This document shows, one piece after another, positions 43,385-52,059 of a stretch of DNA of 64,000 nucleotides (positions within the stretch are counted from its first letter, which is position 1; every line of letters starts with the position of its first letter). Location of the stretch: positions 111,616 through 175,615 of the forward strand of contig NZ_JAJNCL010000002.1 of NCBI RefSeq assembly GCF_021025955.1, written 5' to 3'. Source of the DNA: Rhodococcus qingshengii (GTDB taxonomy: Bacteria > Actinomycetota > Actinomycetes > Mycobacteriales > Mycobacteriaceae). The translations under genes were made by a program, and so were the position numbers. A model generated the notes under the pieces. It saw only the letters and a program-made list of their open reading frames with translations, searched no databases and had not been told where the DNA came from.

Positions 43385-43963
43385 TGTTCGGCGGTATCGA
43401 CCGTGTACCGGTCGTCCCGGTCTTCGTGAACGGCGTCGCCACTCCCCTCGGCCCATTGAACCGGAGCCGAGCGCTCGGCACAGCGGTCGGGGAATCCGTT
43501 GCAGCGCTTGATAAACGAGTACTGTTCCTCGCCTCCGGCGGTCTCTCCTACGATCCGCCCGTCCCCATCCTCGACGGCGCTCCTCCGCGAGTGGCAGACG
43601 CACTCATCGAAGGACACCCCCACGACCCCGGAACAGCGCGCCAAGGACGAAGATCGGGCATTGCAGGCCGGCCGTGACTATGCGGCCGGAACTACGACGA
43701 TGATCCCCATCAACCCCGACTGGGACAACCTCGTCCTCGATACATTCGAAAAGAGTGATCTCACCGACATCGACGACTGGACCGTCGGATGGATGGGAGC
43801 AGAGGGCGGCGGATCCTCACACGAGGTCCGGACCTGGATCGCCGCATATTCTTCGCTTGCCGCAACCTATCCCTACACGATGACGTCACGATTCTACGAG
43901 CGCGTGCCAGAGTGGATTGCCGGATTCTCCGTCACAACAGCCACGCCAAGAAGTGAGCATTGA
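43385..43963 (+). pseudogene. mhpB: mhpB remnant: extradiol dioxygenase C-terminal part, frameshifted
   Basis: In one frame the DNA encodes [18 protein letters not shown] followed by [16 protein letters not shown] up to about 43620, which is the middle of 3-(2,3-dihydroxyphenyl)propionate 1,2-dioxygenase (MhpB, class III extradiol). The match then jumps to another frame: [34 protein letters not shown], and PEWIAGFSVTTA to the stop at 43961. So one frameshift splits the remnant, and the N-terminal half with the iron-ligand histidines is absent. The left break is within about 15 bp of the MgtA gene stop, so the deletion joined unrelated genes. No other mhp genes are in the window. Confidence 0.8.
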
Positions 43964-43978
43964 GAAAGGTATTCTCAA
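43960..43978 (+). terminator. Short hairpin at the end of the mhpB remnant
   Basis: Perfect 7-bp inverted repeat TTGAGAA / TTCTCAA with a 5-base loop, overlapping the mhpB stop codon. It has no T-run, so it is a weak terminator candidate; it might be a leftover of the original gene end. Confidence 0.35.
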
Positions 43979-44098
43979 GTTGGTTGGAGTGCAACATCTT
44001 TCGGGCGCAGCAGGCCATCACACGGAGCGGTCGGTCAGGCAGCGCGGGCTGTCCGGCGACCTGATCCCGCACCTGGAATCCGATGGCTCCTTTCGTTG

Positions 44099-44262
44099 AG
44101 GTGATTGGTGGCGGTCATCCGGTGACGAGGTGGGCGGAAGCGTGAGGAGATGCCGCTGAACGCTGCCAGAAATCGTTGCGCTGCACCAACGGACCGGAAC
44201 CCTTTCATTGCCTGTTCGCGTTGCCAGGTCGATTGATGGGAGTTCTCGCACCTTTGTCGGTA
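44099..44262 (-). pseudogene. IS6-family transposase C-terminal fragment
   Basis: Read leftwards from 44262 the DNA encodes CENSHQSTWQREQAMKGF, then AAQRFLAAFSGISSRFRPPRHRMTA. This is the catalytic-Glu region and C-terminus of an IS6-type transposase, clearly related to, but not the same as, the copy at 32734-33453 (NRSENSRQPTRQREHAM, AQRFLSTFDGI). The upstream two thirds of the gene are missing. It marks an old insertion or recombination point next to the mhpB remnant. Confidence 0.7.
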
Positions 44263-44294
44263 TGTCCAGTCTTGCCGGGCACCACGATCGCGAC

Positions 44295-45728
44295 TCAGCG
44301 GGATTGAGAGACCTCGAGTCCGGCGACCCGCGCCGGGTTCAGAAGCTGGTCGAGCTTGCCTTGGCTAACCAGACCGCTTTCTAACGCAAGTTCCATGACA
44401 CCGCGGCCGCTCTCCAACGCTTGCTTGGCGATGCTGGCGGCGGCCGTGTATCCGATCTCTGGCACCAGCGCAGTGGTAAGCGCAATCGAAGAGGCGAAGT
44501 GTCGATCCAGATTCACTCGGTTGGCGACGATACCGTCGATGCAATTGTCTGCCAGGGTGCGGCAACCAGCCGTGAGCCGGATCGCGCTATCGAAGAGAGA
44601 CTTGGCGATCACCGGTTCGAAGGCGTTGAGCTGGAGTTGTCCAGCTTCGGCGGCGAATGAGACTGTGATGTCTTTACCGATGACGTCGAAGGCAATCTGA
44701 TTGACGACCTCGGGAATGACCGGATTGACTTTCCCCGGCATGATGCTCGAACCAGCCTGTCTGGGCGGAAGCTCAATTTCCCCGAAACCTGTCCGAGGGC
44801 CCGAGGACAGGAGCCTTAGATCGTTGCAGATCTTGGACAGTTTGATCGCAACTCGCTTCAATATCCCGGAAGTGTGCACGAACACGCCGGTGTCCTGGGT
44901 CGCCTCAACCAGGTCGGGAGCAGTTACCAGGGAACGGATGCCGGTGATGCGCTGCAACTCGACCACCACTGCTTTCGCGTAATCGGGAGGTGTGTTGAGC
45001 GCCGTGCCGATCGCAGTTCCACCCAAATTGAGTTCACGCAACAGCGCACGAGTTTCCTCCACTCGCTCCCGGTCTTCGCCAATCATGACTGCGAAGGCAC
45101 CAAACTCCTGCCCGAGTGTCATCGGCACCGCATCTTGGAGCTGGGTGCGTCCAACCTTCAGAATGTCGGAGAACTCGGCCGCCTTACGCGAGAGTGAGTC
45201 TTCAAGCCGCGCCATCGATTCGAGCAGAGCGCCGAGGTATCGATCGAGGGCGAGCTTGACGGCAGTTGGATACACGTCGTTGGTGCTCTGACAAAGATTG
45301 ACATGATCGATGGGATGGATCGTAGCGTAGTCACCGCGCCGCCGTCCGAGCATCTCGAGAGCCACGTTTGCGATCACTTCATTCGCGTTCATATTCGTCG
45401 ACGTGCCTGCACCTCCCTGGATTGCATCGACGACGAACTGATCGTGATGCTGTCCACTTCGGATCTTTTCGCAAGCTACCACGATGGCGGCACCTACCTC
45501 CTTGTCGAGCAAATCCAACTCGGTGTTCGCAGTGGCCGATGCCTGCTTCACCACGGCGAGTGCATCGACGAATCCGGAATAGTCCCCGATCGACGTGGTC
45601 GTGATCTGGAAGTTTGTCAGCGCGCGGGCGGTATGAGCGCCGTAGTAGGCATCGCGCGGGACCTCGACTTCACCGAGGCTGTCCAGCTCAGTTCGCATCA
45701 CCTGGGGATTAGTCATCACGGCTCGCAT
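44295..45728 (-). CDS. aspA: Aspartate ammonia-lyase
   Basis: 477 residues; deaminates L-aspartate to fumarate and ammonia. Fumarase/aspartase superfamily motifs are complete: GAGTSTNMNANEVIAN and LCQSTNDVYPTA (substrate loops), GRTQLQDAVPMTLGQEF, and the signature GSSIMPGKVNPVIPEVVNQ, whose VIPEV form favours AspA over FumC. I chose ATG 45728 because gagaaagacgag precedes it; an ATG at 45716 is possible, and the frame extends to 45830 without family similarity. It is divergent from a transporter, an XRE-cupin regulator and iadA, all consistent with aspartate or beta-aspartyl peptide catabolism. A perfect palindrome lies 121 bp upstream. Confidence 0.92.
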   Translation of the reverse strand: MRAVMTNPQVMRTELDSLGEVEVPRDAYYGAHTARALTNFQITTTSIGDYSGFVDALAVVKQASATANTELDLLDKEVGAAIVVACEKIRSGQHHDQFVVDAIQGGAGTSTNMNANEVIANVALEMLGRRRGDYATIHPIDHVNLCQSTNDVYPTAVKLALDRYLGALLESMARLEDSLSRKAAEFSDILKVGRTQLQDAVPMTLGQEFGAFAVMIGEDRERVEETRALLRELNLGGTAIGTALNTPPDYAKAVVVELQRITGIRSLVTAPDLVEATQDTGVFVHTSGILKRVAIKLSKICNDLRLLSSGPRTGFGEIELPPRQAGSSIMPGKVNPVIPEVVNQIAFDVIGKDITVSFAAEAGQLQLNAFEPVIAKSLFDSAIRLTAGCRTLADNCIDGIVANRVNLDRHFASSIALTTALVPEIGYTAAASIAKQALESGRGVMELALESGLVSQGKLDQLLNPARVAGLEVSQSR

Positions 45729-45848
45729 CTCGTCTTTCTCACAGTTCCCGTCACATCGGCAAAGGCGAATCACCAGGACAACGCCGGTGGATATGCCCAG
45801 AAACCACAGGACGTATCCGCACAGCGTCAAAGTGGGATCGCACTTTCA

Positions 45849-45865
45849 GTGAACATAGTGTTCAC
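45849..45865. promoter_or_regulatory. Perfect 17-bp palindrome upstream of aspA (putative operator)
   Basis: GTGAACATAGTGTTCAC: arms GTGAACA and TGTTCAC with a 3-base spacer. It lies between aspA and the divergent transporter gene, in DNA with no good coding signal. The arm length and spacing suit a dimeric regulator; the XRE-cupin protein encoded at 47549 is the nearest candidate, though GntR-type proteins bind similar sites. Confidence 0.6.
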
Positions 45866-46143
45866 CGTGGACGTACAATAGCCGAAGCGATCATCGAAGT
45901 CGATCACCGGGTGACAATGGGCCATATGGTGAGACAATAGGGACATTGAGATCACTCAGGGCTTGCAATGAGGCGCGGATCACGCTCTAATGATCACCAG
46001 CAGTACACACTTTGATCACTATCCACTGCGTCGTGCGGTGCGCGCTGGCCTTGAACTCGCCTGCAACGGCGATACCGGAATCCCGTGACACGCACGTTTC
46101 TTTTCATCCAGGCATGATCGACATACATTCCGAGAGGACTCCA
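45866..46143. promoter_or_regulatory. Rest of the aspA/transporter divergent control region
   Basis: This stretch holds a second small palindrome TCACCGGGTGA at 45904-45914, and the hexamer gacaat twice 20 bp apart (45913 and 45933) flanking a CCATATGG core. The element gatcac recurs several times further right. A gagaggact ribosome site at 46133-46141 precedes the transporter ATG at 46144. Promoter elements are not certain. Confidence 0.4.
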
Positions 46144-47463
46144 ATGTCCACCACCCCCAGCCCTCACAACGTGAGGCCCAACCAGTCGAAGCGCGTTGCG
46201 CTCTCCAGTCTCGCCGGCACCACCATCGAGTGGTACGAGTTCTTCATCTACGCCATTGCTGCCGCCATGGTCTTCGACAAGTTGTTCTTCCCGAACTTCG
46301 ATCCGGCGGTTGGCAAGACCCTGTCGTTGTCGACCTTCACCATCGCGTTCATCGCACGACCGATCGGAGCCGCAGTATTCGGACACTTCGGCGACAGGAT
46401 CGGGCGGAAAAAACTGCTGGTCGTCACACTCTCGATCATGGGCGGGGCAACTGTCCTCATCGGCGCCCTTCCTACGTACGACCAGATCGGTATCTACGCA
46501 CCGCTGCTACTGACGGTGCTCCGCTTCGCCCAAGGGTTCTCCCTCGGCGGCGAGTACAGCGGCGCAGTCCTAATGAGCGTGGAACACGCACCGGAGGACA
46601 AACGAGGGCTACTCAGCTCGATCGTCAACACCGGATCCGCGCTGGGCCTGATGCTCGCAAACCTCGCCTTCCTCGTCCTCGAGAAACTGCCCGAGGAAGC
46701 CTTCATGTCCTACGGGTGGAGGATCCCATTTCTCCTCGCGGGCCTACTAGTCTTCTTCGGACTCTTCATCCGAGTCTCTCTCGACGAAAGCCCCGAATTC
46801 CAGAAGGTTGCCAAAGCGGGCAACATCGAGAAGATGCCCGTCAAGATCGTCCTGACCCGGTACCCGAAGCTGGTAATTCTGATGGCGCTGTCCTATCTGT
46901 CCATCGGGACTGTCTTCTACATACTGACAGTGTTCTCGATTTCGTACGGCACCGGACAAATCGATATCGACGAAGCGTTGATCCTACGGTTGATCCTCTT
47001 CTCGACCATCTTTCTTGTCGCCGGCATCCCGTTCTTCGGTTGGCTCTCGGATCGATACGGCAGACGCCGAATCTTCATCGGCGGAGTCGTCGGACTAACC
47101 ATCCTCCCCTGGGCCTGGTTCCCTATGTTCGGCTCAGGCAGCGCGGTCATCATGTTCATCGGCTTCCTGTTGCTGTTCATCCCGTACTGCGCCAATTACG
47201 GAACCATGCCGGCCCTCTTTTCCCTCGTCTTCCCTCCCGCCGTTCGCTACACCGGCCTAGCCATCGGATACACCCTCGGCACGCTCGCCACCTCTACCGT
47301 GCCGATCATCGCCACCTACCTCATGGACAAGACCGGTGCATGGCAATCGATCGCCATCTACATGAGCGTCACTGGCGTCATCTCCCTCGTCGCAGCGGCA
47401 CTGATGAAGGAGCACTCGGAGCCGGCGGTACGGGAGAAGACCGAAACATCGTCCGTGCACTGA
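46144..47463 (+). CDS. MFS transporter, metabolite:H+ symporter (MHS) family
   Basis: 439 residues with 12 predicted membrane helices. It opens with SSLAGTTIEWYEFFIYAIAAA, the hallmark of the MHS group (ShiA/ProP/KgtP relatives). It has the loop 2-3 motif GHFGDRIGRKK, FSLGGEYSGAVLMSVEHAP in helix 4-5, and loop 8-9 GWLSDRYGRRR. Members import organic acids, osmolytes or amino-acid derivatives with protons. Being 85 bp upstream of the XRE-cupin gene and followed by iadA, it probably imports a beta-aspartyl dipeptide, aspartate or a related dicarboxylate; substrate is inferred from context only. Confidence 0.9.
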   Translation: MSTTPSPHNVRPNQSKRVALSSLAGTTIEWYEFFIYAIAAAMVFDKLFFPNFDPAVGKTLSLSTFTIAFIARPIGAAVFGHFGDRIGRKKLLVVTLSIMGGATVLIGALPTYDQIGIYAPLLLTVLRFAQGFSLGGEYSGAVLMSVEHAPEDKRGLLSSIVNTGSALGLMLANLAFLVLEKLPEEAFMSYGWRIPFLLAGLLVFFGLFIRVSLDESPEFQKVAKAGNIEKMPVKIVLTRYPKLVILMALSYLSIGTVFYILTVFSISYGTGQIDIDEALILRLILFSTIFLVAGIPFFGWLSDRYGRRRIFIGGVVGLTILPWAWFPMFGSGSAVIMFIGFLLLFIPYCANYGTMPALFSLVFPPAVRYTGLAIGYTLGTLATSTVPIIATYLMDKTGAWQSIAIYMSVTGVISLVAAALMKEHSEPAVREKTETSSVH

Positions 47464-47548
47464 CGGCGCACTTCCGATCACACGGTATCGATCTTGTACA
47501 CTGCTAACAATCAGGTTGTTAACTCAATAAGATTGCAAGGGCGATACC

Positions 47549-48112
47549 GTGGAGCTCGAAACCGAACGAAAAGCATTGGGAAATCGGATAAGAGAGTTTC
47601 GCAAAGCGCGAAAACTGTCGATCCGAAAGTTGAGTGAACTCGCCGGAATCAGTCCGGCATTCATCAGCCAGATCGAGAACGGTCGAGCGAATGCCAGCAT
47701 CCCGGTGCTCCGGCAGGTCTCCAGCGCGCTCGGCATCGCCTTCGTCGACCTCTTCGAACAGACCTCTGTCGCAGGCAAAGTCCTTCGAAAGAAGGACCGG
47801 CCTCAAGTGCCGTCGGATTCAGGGATACGAAGCTTCAGCCTCACCCGCCCTCCACTACGCGAAGTAGAAGTCGCTGTCTCCGAATACGAGCCAGGTGAGT
47901 CCTCAGGAGGCGACGACTACACCCACGGAGACTCGCACGAAGTGCTCATCATCCTGCGAGGAACCTTCCAGTTCAGGCTCGACGGAGTCGAACACACGAT
48001 GCACCCCGGTGACAGCATCGAGTACCGCACCACCGCAGCACACGAAATTCGGAACATCGGATCCTCTACAGGAGAGGCACTCTGGGTCGTCAGCCCACCC
48101 TCGGTCCCGTAA
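47549..48112 (+). CDS. XRE-family regulator with C-terminal cupin sensor
   Basis: 187 residues from GTG 47549. Residues 8-65 are a Cro/CI helix-turn-helix: RIREFRKARKLSIRKLSELAGISPAFISQIENGRANAS, with the recognition helix around SPAFISQIE. Residues 110-180 are a cupin_2 barrel: DYTHGDSHEVLIILRGTFQF supplies metal-binding His/Glu, and MHPGDSIEY the second motif. Such proteins commonly sense a small catabolite and repress or activate adjacent uptake and degradation genes. The gene sits between the MHS transporter and iadA in the same direction, so it probably controls this island, perhaps through the palindrome at 45849. Confidence 0.88.
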   Translation: MELETERKALGNRIREFRKARKLSIRKLSELAGISPAFISQIENGRANASIPVLRQVSSALGIAFVDLFEQTSVAGKVLRKKDRPQVPSDSGIRSFSLTRPPLREVEVAVSEYEPGESSGGDDYTHGDSHEVLIILRGTFQFRLDGVEHTMHPGDSIEYRTTAAHEIRNIGSSTGEALWVVSPPSVP

Positions 48113-48210
48113 CCGGACCCAAAACGCTGACGGGCATCTCCTGTGGCATCGAAATCAGCCGTCATCGAACGGCAAACTTCGTTGCAAATCATATGAAAGG
48201 CTTTGCAGCT

Positions 48211-49473
48211 ATGCCCAATTCACGAATCAATGGCCTGAAAATCTCCAACGTGGACGTCTATTCACCAACCCCGTTGGGACGATGTGACGTCTACGTCTTC
48301 GACAAGAAAATCCTATCGATCGGCACTGAAACTCCTGACATTCCAGGTGTCGAATTCAGGACCCTCGACGGAACCGGCCTCGTTATGGTTCCCGGTTTCA
48401 TCGACTCACACCTCCACTTCACAGGAGCCGGGAGTATCGGCGCAGGACCGGTCTCCCGCGAGCCGGATTTCTCCTTCTCGGAAATAGTCTCGTACGGCAT
48501 CACCACCGCGGTCGGATGCCCTGGCGCAGACTACCTCTCGCGCTCGATGATCAACCTCTTCCAGAAGGCTCGCAGTCTCGAATCCGAGGGACTGTCGACC
48601 TACTTCTGGTCCAGCGGATACAGCAACCCGTCGATCACACTGACGCAATCGCTGTCCACCGACATGCTGATCTGCGAGAAGGCCCTCGGAGCCAAGATCG
48701 CAATATCGGACTACATGGCACCGCCCTGGACCGCCGACGAACTCCACAGGCTGCTCTGGCAGGTCATCAGCGGATCACAGATGGCGGCGAAGAAGGGCGT
48801 CGTCCACGTCCACGCCGGCGTCCTGCCCGCAGCGATCGACGTCGTCAAAGAAGTTGTCTCACGCTATTCATTTCACGAAGGGGCGCACTGGTCCTCGATG
48901 CACGGCGGAGGAGGCAGTGTCGCCTCGCACTTCCAGATCACGCACGTCAACTGGACCGACCGACTCCTCCAGGAGGCCACAGACTTCGCTATCGCAGGCG
49001 GCACCGCCGACGTAACTGCGGGACTCTCACCGAACCACGGCAGCGAAGGCTCCGTGATTCCTTCCGAGGCCGTGATCCGCATGCTCGAAGCCGGCGTCCC
49101 CGACACCCAAATCACCGTCAGCTCAGACTCAGGCGGCAACATCTCACACTGCCACGGACACGGCGAAGTCGACCTGATCCGACTACGCCCTCCCCTGATC
49201 CTCGAGGTGTTCCAAGAACTCGCCCGTACGGGCATTGTAAGTCTCGAGACTGCAGCCAAAGTCACCTCGACCAACGTCGCCGATCTCCACGGATGGACGG
49301 ACAAAGGTCACCTCACTGCCGGTCAACGCGCAGATCTTTTGCTCTTCGGCGCAGATGACTTCGACCTCCGCCACGTCGTACTCGGCGGCGAAATCGTCTT
49401 CGAAGACAGCCAACCCACCCGTCTCGGCCTAATGGAATCCGGCCGCGGCCTCATGGGCCCCGCGCACGCATAA
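48211..49473 (+). CDS. iadA: Beta-aspartyl peptidase (isoaspartyl dipeptidase, amidohydrolase superfamily)
   Basis: 420 residues. It hydrolyses beta-aspartyl dipeptides to free aspartate and another amino acid. The metal motif is VPGFIDSHLHFTGAG near residue 62, followed by EIVSYGITTAVGCPG; then HVHAG (metal His), a region with QITHVNW (second metal His), and SSDSGG with the catalytic Asp late in the barrel, and the closing GHLTAGQRADLLLF strand. These fit IadA rather than dihydroorotase. I chose ATG 48211 because aaagg lies about 10 bases upstream; an ATG at 48193 adds six residues. Its product feeds aspA encoded across the divergent region, and a hairpin terminator follows. Confidence 0.85.
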   Translation: MPNSRINGLKISNVDVYSPTPLGRCDVYVFDKKILSIGTETPDIPGVEFRTLDGTGLVMVPGFIDSHLHFTGAGSIGAGPVSREPDFSFSEIVSYGITTAVGCPGADYLSRSMINLFQKARSLESEGLSTYFWSSGYSNPSITLTQSLSTDMLICEKALGAKIAISDYMAPPWTADELHRLLWQVISGSQMAAKKGVVHVHAGVLPAAIDVVKEVVSRYSFHEGAHWSSMHGGGGSVASHFQITHVNWTDRLLQEATDFAIAGGTADVTAGLSPNHGSEGSVIPSEAVIRMLEAGVPDTQITVSSDSGGNISHCHGHGEVDLIRLRPPLILEVFQELARTGIVSLETAAKVTSTNVADLHGWTDKGHLTAGQRADLLLFGADDFDLRHVVLGGEIVFEDSQPTRLGLMESGRGLMGPAHA

Positions 49474-49494
49474 GACCCCAGCAGCAGGTCGGTG

Positions 49495-49533
49495 GGCCGT
49501 CGGGTCCGTCAATGGCGCCGGAACCCGACGGCC
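49495..49533 (+). terminator. Hairpin terminator after iadA
   Basis: Perfect 11-bp inverted repeat GGCCGTCGGGT / ACCCGACGGCC with a 17-base loop, starting 22 bp after the iadA stop. The T-run is absent, as is usual for high-GC actinobacterial terminators. It would end the transporter-regulator-iadA transcript. Confidence 0.6.
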
Positions 49534-49721
49534 GGAACCTCAGGCCCCGAAACTCACGTGTCCCTACATGCATCCATTTCCGCCTGCACTATTAGTGCTT
49601 CCTTCCCCTGCGTGCCAGGGTGAGTTGAGTCCACCGGTTCACAGCAACCCCGCCTGCAGGGCGAAATACGGATCAACCTCTCCACGATTTCCACCCCTGC
49701 GCCGGTCGAGGACAATGACCG

Positions 49722-51002
49722 CATGGCCTCTCCCCGTCCTCGACCCGACGGCCTCGCCGGCGACGAGCTTTCACCCCCGCAGACAAGCTGACCCATTTGG
49801 CCGCGTATGAGCTGGCATGCGAGGACGGCGGCGGTGCATATCTGCGCCGTGAAGGCCTGTGCTCCTCGCTGATCTGCGAGTGGCGCAAGCAACGCGACGC
49901 CGGCTTTCTTGACGGCAAGAAGCCTGGTGTGAAGGTAGGAAAGCTCACCGCAGAGCAAGCCGAGATCGCCCGCCTGAATCGTGAGCTGGAGCGCGCGAAC
50001 AAGCGGTTGACCACGACCGAAGCCGCCCCGGGCATCATGGGAAAAGCACACGCTCACTTGGAATCGCTTTCCGAGAGAGCGGATCCGGGAGACAAGCCGG
50101 GCGAGCGCTGACCGCCGCGTGGACTGAACTGGCCGAAGCTGGAGTCTCGACGAGGATGGCGAGTGCGCTGACGGGCGTCATCCGTTCGACCGCGCTGCGG
50201 CGCCGAACTGCTGCTGCCACACCCCACCGCGCACCTGCGTCGGTGGCCGAACCGGCGAACAAGCTGACCACCATCGAACGCCGCCGCATCCTTGAGATTC
50301 GTGGCAGTGATCGTTTCGTCGATCAAGCACCACTCGAGGTATACGCGCAACTACTCGACGAGGGAATCTACGTGTGCTCGGTGTCGACGATGTACCGGGT
50401 GCTGCGAGAGAACGCGCAGGTCGCCGAGCGTCGGAGGCTGGCCCGACACCCCGCGAAGGCTTGTCCGGAACTGGTGGCGACCGCACCTCGGCAGGTGTAC
50501 TCATGGGACATCACCAAACTCGCCGGCGCCGTAATAGGGACAATATTTCGATGCCTACGTGATGATCGACATCTACTCTCGTTACATAGTCGGTGTTCAC
50601 GTCCACACACACGAGTCAGGTTTGCTTGCAAGGGAATTGACGGAGAACATCTTCTCGGTCCACGGCATTCCGCAGGTCGTCCACGCCGACCGGGGTACTT
50701 CGATGACCAGCAAAACCGTCGCTGCACTACTCGCAGATCTCGAGATCACCCGGTCGCATTCACGGCCGCAGGTGTCGAACGACAACCCATACTCGGAAGC
50801 GGTGTTCAAGACTTTGAAGTACGGACCATCGTTCCCTGAGCGTTTCGGTTCAATCAGCGAAGCCAGAGAATTCATGGACGTTTTCACCGCTTGGTACAAC
50901 CATGAGCATCGACATACCGGTATCGGTCTGCATACTGAACCGTGCCGGGTTTCTTGCCGCTCCTATGCTGGCGACATCTCCGGTTGGAGAATCGATAGTT
51001 GA
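49722..51002 (+). pseudogene. IS3-family transposase pair, broken
   Basis: OrfA: ATG 49722 gives a start like that of IS3 OrfA proteins (MASPRPRPDG), but the frame ends at about 49790. The homologous sequence continues one frame over as FTPADKLTHLAAYELACEDGG, YLRREGLCSSLICEWRKQRDAG, and a coiled-coil AEIARLNRELERANKRL to the stop at 50109. OrfB follows in the -1 frame: VYSWDITKL (first catalytic Asp) up to about 50540, where a one-base shift moves the reading to FDAYVMIDIYSRYIVG, VHADRGTSM (second Asp) and NDNPYSEAVFKTLKY (Glu). The C-terminal 15 or so residues are replaced by foreign sequence. With at least two frameshifts and a lost end, the element is dead. Confidence 0.85.
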
Positions 51003-51436
51003 GAGTATTCGTCGGTACTGTCATCGAGCAAACAGGCACCAAGGCTCTCAGCCTGTTTCCTGAAACCCAGTTCCTTGTTCGCATCGCTGACGGCGGCGTG
51101 CTGAAAGGCGATGTTGCTGGGGACATCACTGTGAACCAACAGGGCGGATTGCAGCCCGACGGAACGATGCTCCTATTGGACAACGACGAGATGGTGACAG
51201 TTGGGCAGTCTTACCTGTTCGCGACTGGCTATCTACCGTACGAGGGGTGGTACACCGTCGTTCCGCATTCGGGGCACCAACTGATCACCGATGACGAGGT
51301 GTCAGTTCTCGAGAACAACAGCAGATCGCGTGGCGCTCCGCAGGAAGAGCCTGCGGAAGTCGCTCACATGCGCGATGCAATTGCCGAGGGGAAGGTTCCT
51401 GACGCCGGCGAGGATCTCCCCCCCTGTGAACTCTGA
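50999..51436 (+). CDS. Hypothetical protein, probably missing its N-terminus
   Basis: 145 residues from a TTG codon that overlaps the end of the IS3 remnant. The product (VFVGTVIEQTG, FPETQFLVRIADGGVLKGDV, ITVNQQGGLQPDG, SYLFATGYLPYEGWYTVVPHSG) has the character of a small secreted beta-barrel domain seen in hypothetical actinobacterial proteins, which usually begin with a signal or lipoprotein peptide. None is present, so the IS3 insertion has likely removed the 5' end. A strong terminator at 51549 supports that this was once a real transcription unit end. Function is unknown. Confidence 0.5.
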   Translation: MRVFVGTVIEQTGTKALSLFPETQFLVRIADGGVLKGDVAGDITVNQQGGLQPDGTMLLLDNDEMVTVGQSYLFATGYLPYEGWYTVVPHSGHQLITDDEVSVLENNSRSRGAPQEEPAEVAHMRDAIAEGKVPDAGEDLPPCEL

Positions 51437-51548
51437 GCCTGATGGTTGCCATGATGTTCCGTCGTCGATTCCACCCACGACCACAGTGACACCAACTCCT
51501 ACCCTCTGAGGACATCCTCCGCGACGTTGCACTGGCAGATTGGCTGGA

Positions 51549-51586
51549 ATCTCGCTCCGGAACGAAATTACGTTTCGGAGCGAGAT
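51549..51586 (+). terminator. Rho-independent terminator
   Basis: Inverted repeat ATCTCGCTCCGGAACG / CGTTTCGGAGCGAGAT (16 bp, one mismatch) with loop AAATTA, followed by CTCTTTTGT. This is the clearest intrinsic terminator in the window and faces the plus strand, ending the truncated gene at 50999-51436. Confidence 0.85.
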
Positions 51587-51673
51587 CTCTTTTGTACGTG
51601 AGGAAATCGGGAGTCGTTCCTCTCGAAATCGATCTTGGTCTCAACAGGTCAACGCATCACCGACGATACCCGA

Positions 51674-52021
51674 TCAACCCCAGAAGATCGGGTCCCCACC
51701 GCTGTCGATGTGATCGAGCAAATCCTGAACATGCGGACTCGGCTCCAAGAACTGGTAGCAATGAAACTTGAGGTCCCGGTCCCTCCAATACGAAGTCCAC
51801 AACCCGGTATTCTTCGTGAAATGCAGCCGGGCGATCGGGAAACGCGTCCACTCAGGGCCGAGGTCCTCCCGCCACGGCGGCCGGCATTCGCAGATCGTCA
51901 GATGACGGGGTGCGATGTCGCATTCGACCCGAATCTCATGACACAGACGATCGGGAACCCTACTCGCGCAATACTTCACGACCCGCGCGATATCGAGTTC
52001 GGGAAGTCCGGTGGCAGCCAT
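51674..52021 (-). CDS. DUF3024 family protein
   Basis: 115 residues. The core RLCHEIRVECDIAPRHLTICECRPPWREDLGPEWTRFPIARLHF, then TGLWTSYWRDRDLKFHCYQFL and the C-terminal FWG, matches the DUF3024 family, short basic proteins of unknown function common in actinobacteria. Length is normal. It sits between the intrinsic terminator and the IS30 remnant; its start at 52021 is only about 40 bp from the IS30 gene end on the same strand. Confidence 0.75.
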   Translation of the reverse strand: MAATGLPELDIARVVKYCASRVPDRLCHEIRVECDIAPRHLTICECRPPWREDLGPEWTRFPIARLHFTKNTGLWTSYWRDRDLKFHCYQFLEPSPHVQDLLDHIDSGGDPIFWG

Positions 52022-52059
52022 GCCCCCATCATGCCAACCACCATCGGTGGCCGGCTTCG

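Noticed and set aside
46230..47507. 425-codon frame overlapping the MHS transporter in another register
   Set aside because: Arg/His-rich shadow of the transporter gene; the transporter frame has clear MFS motifs.
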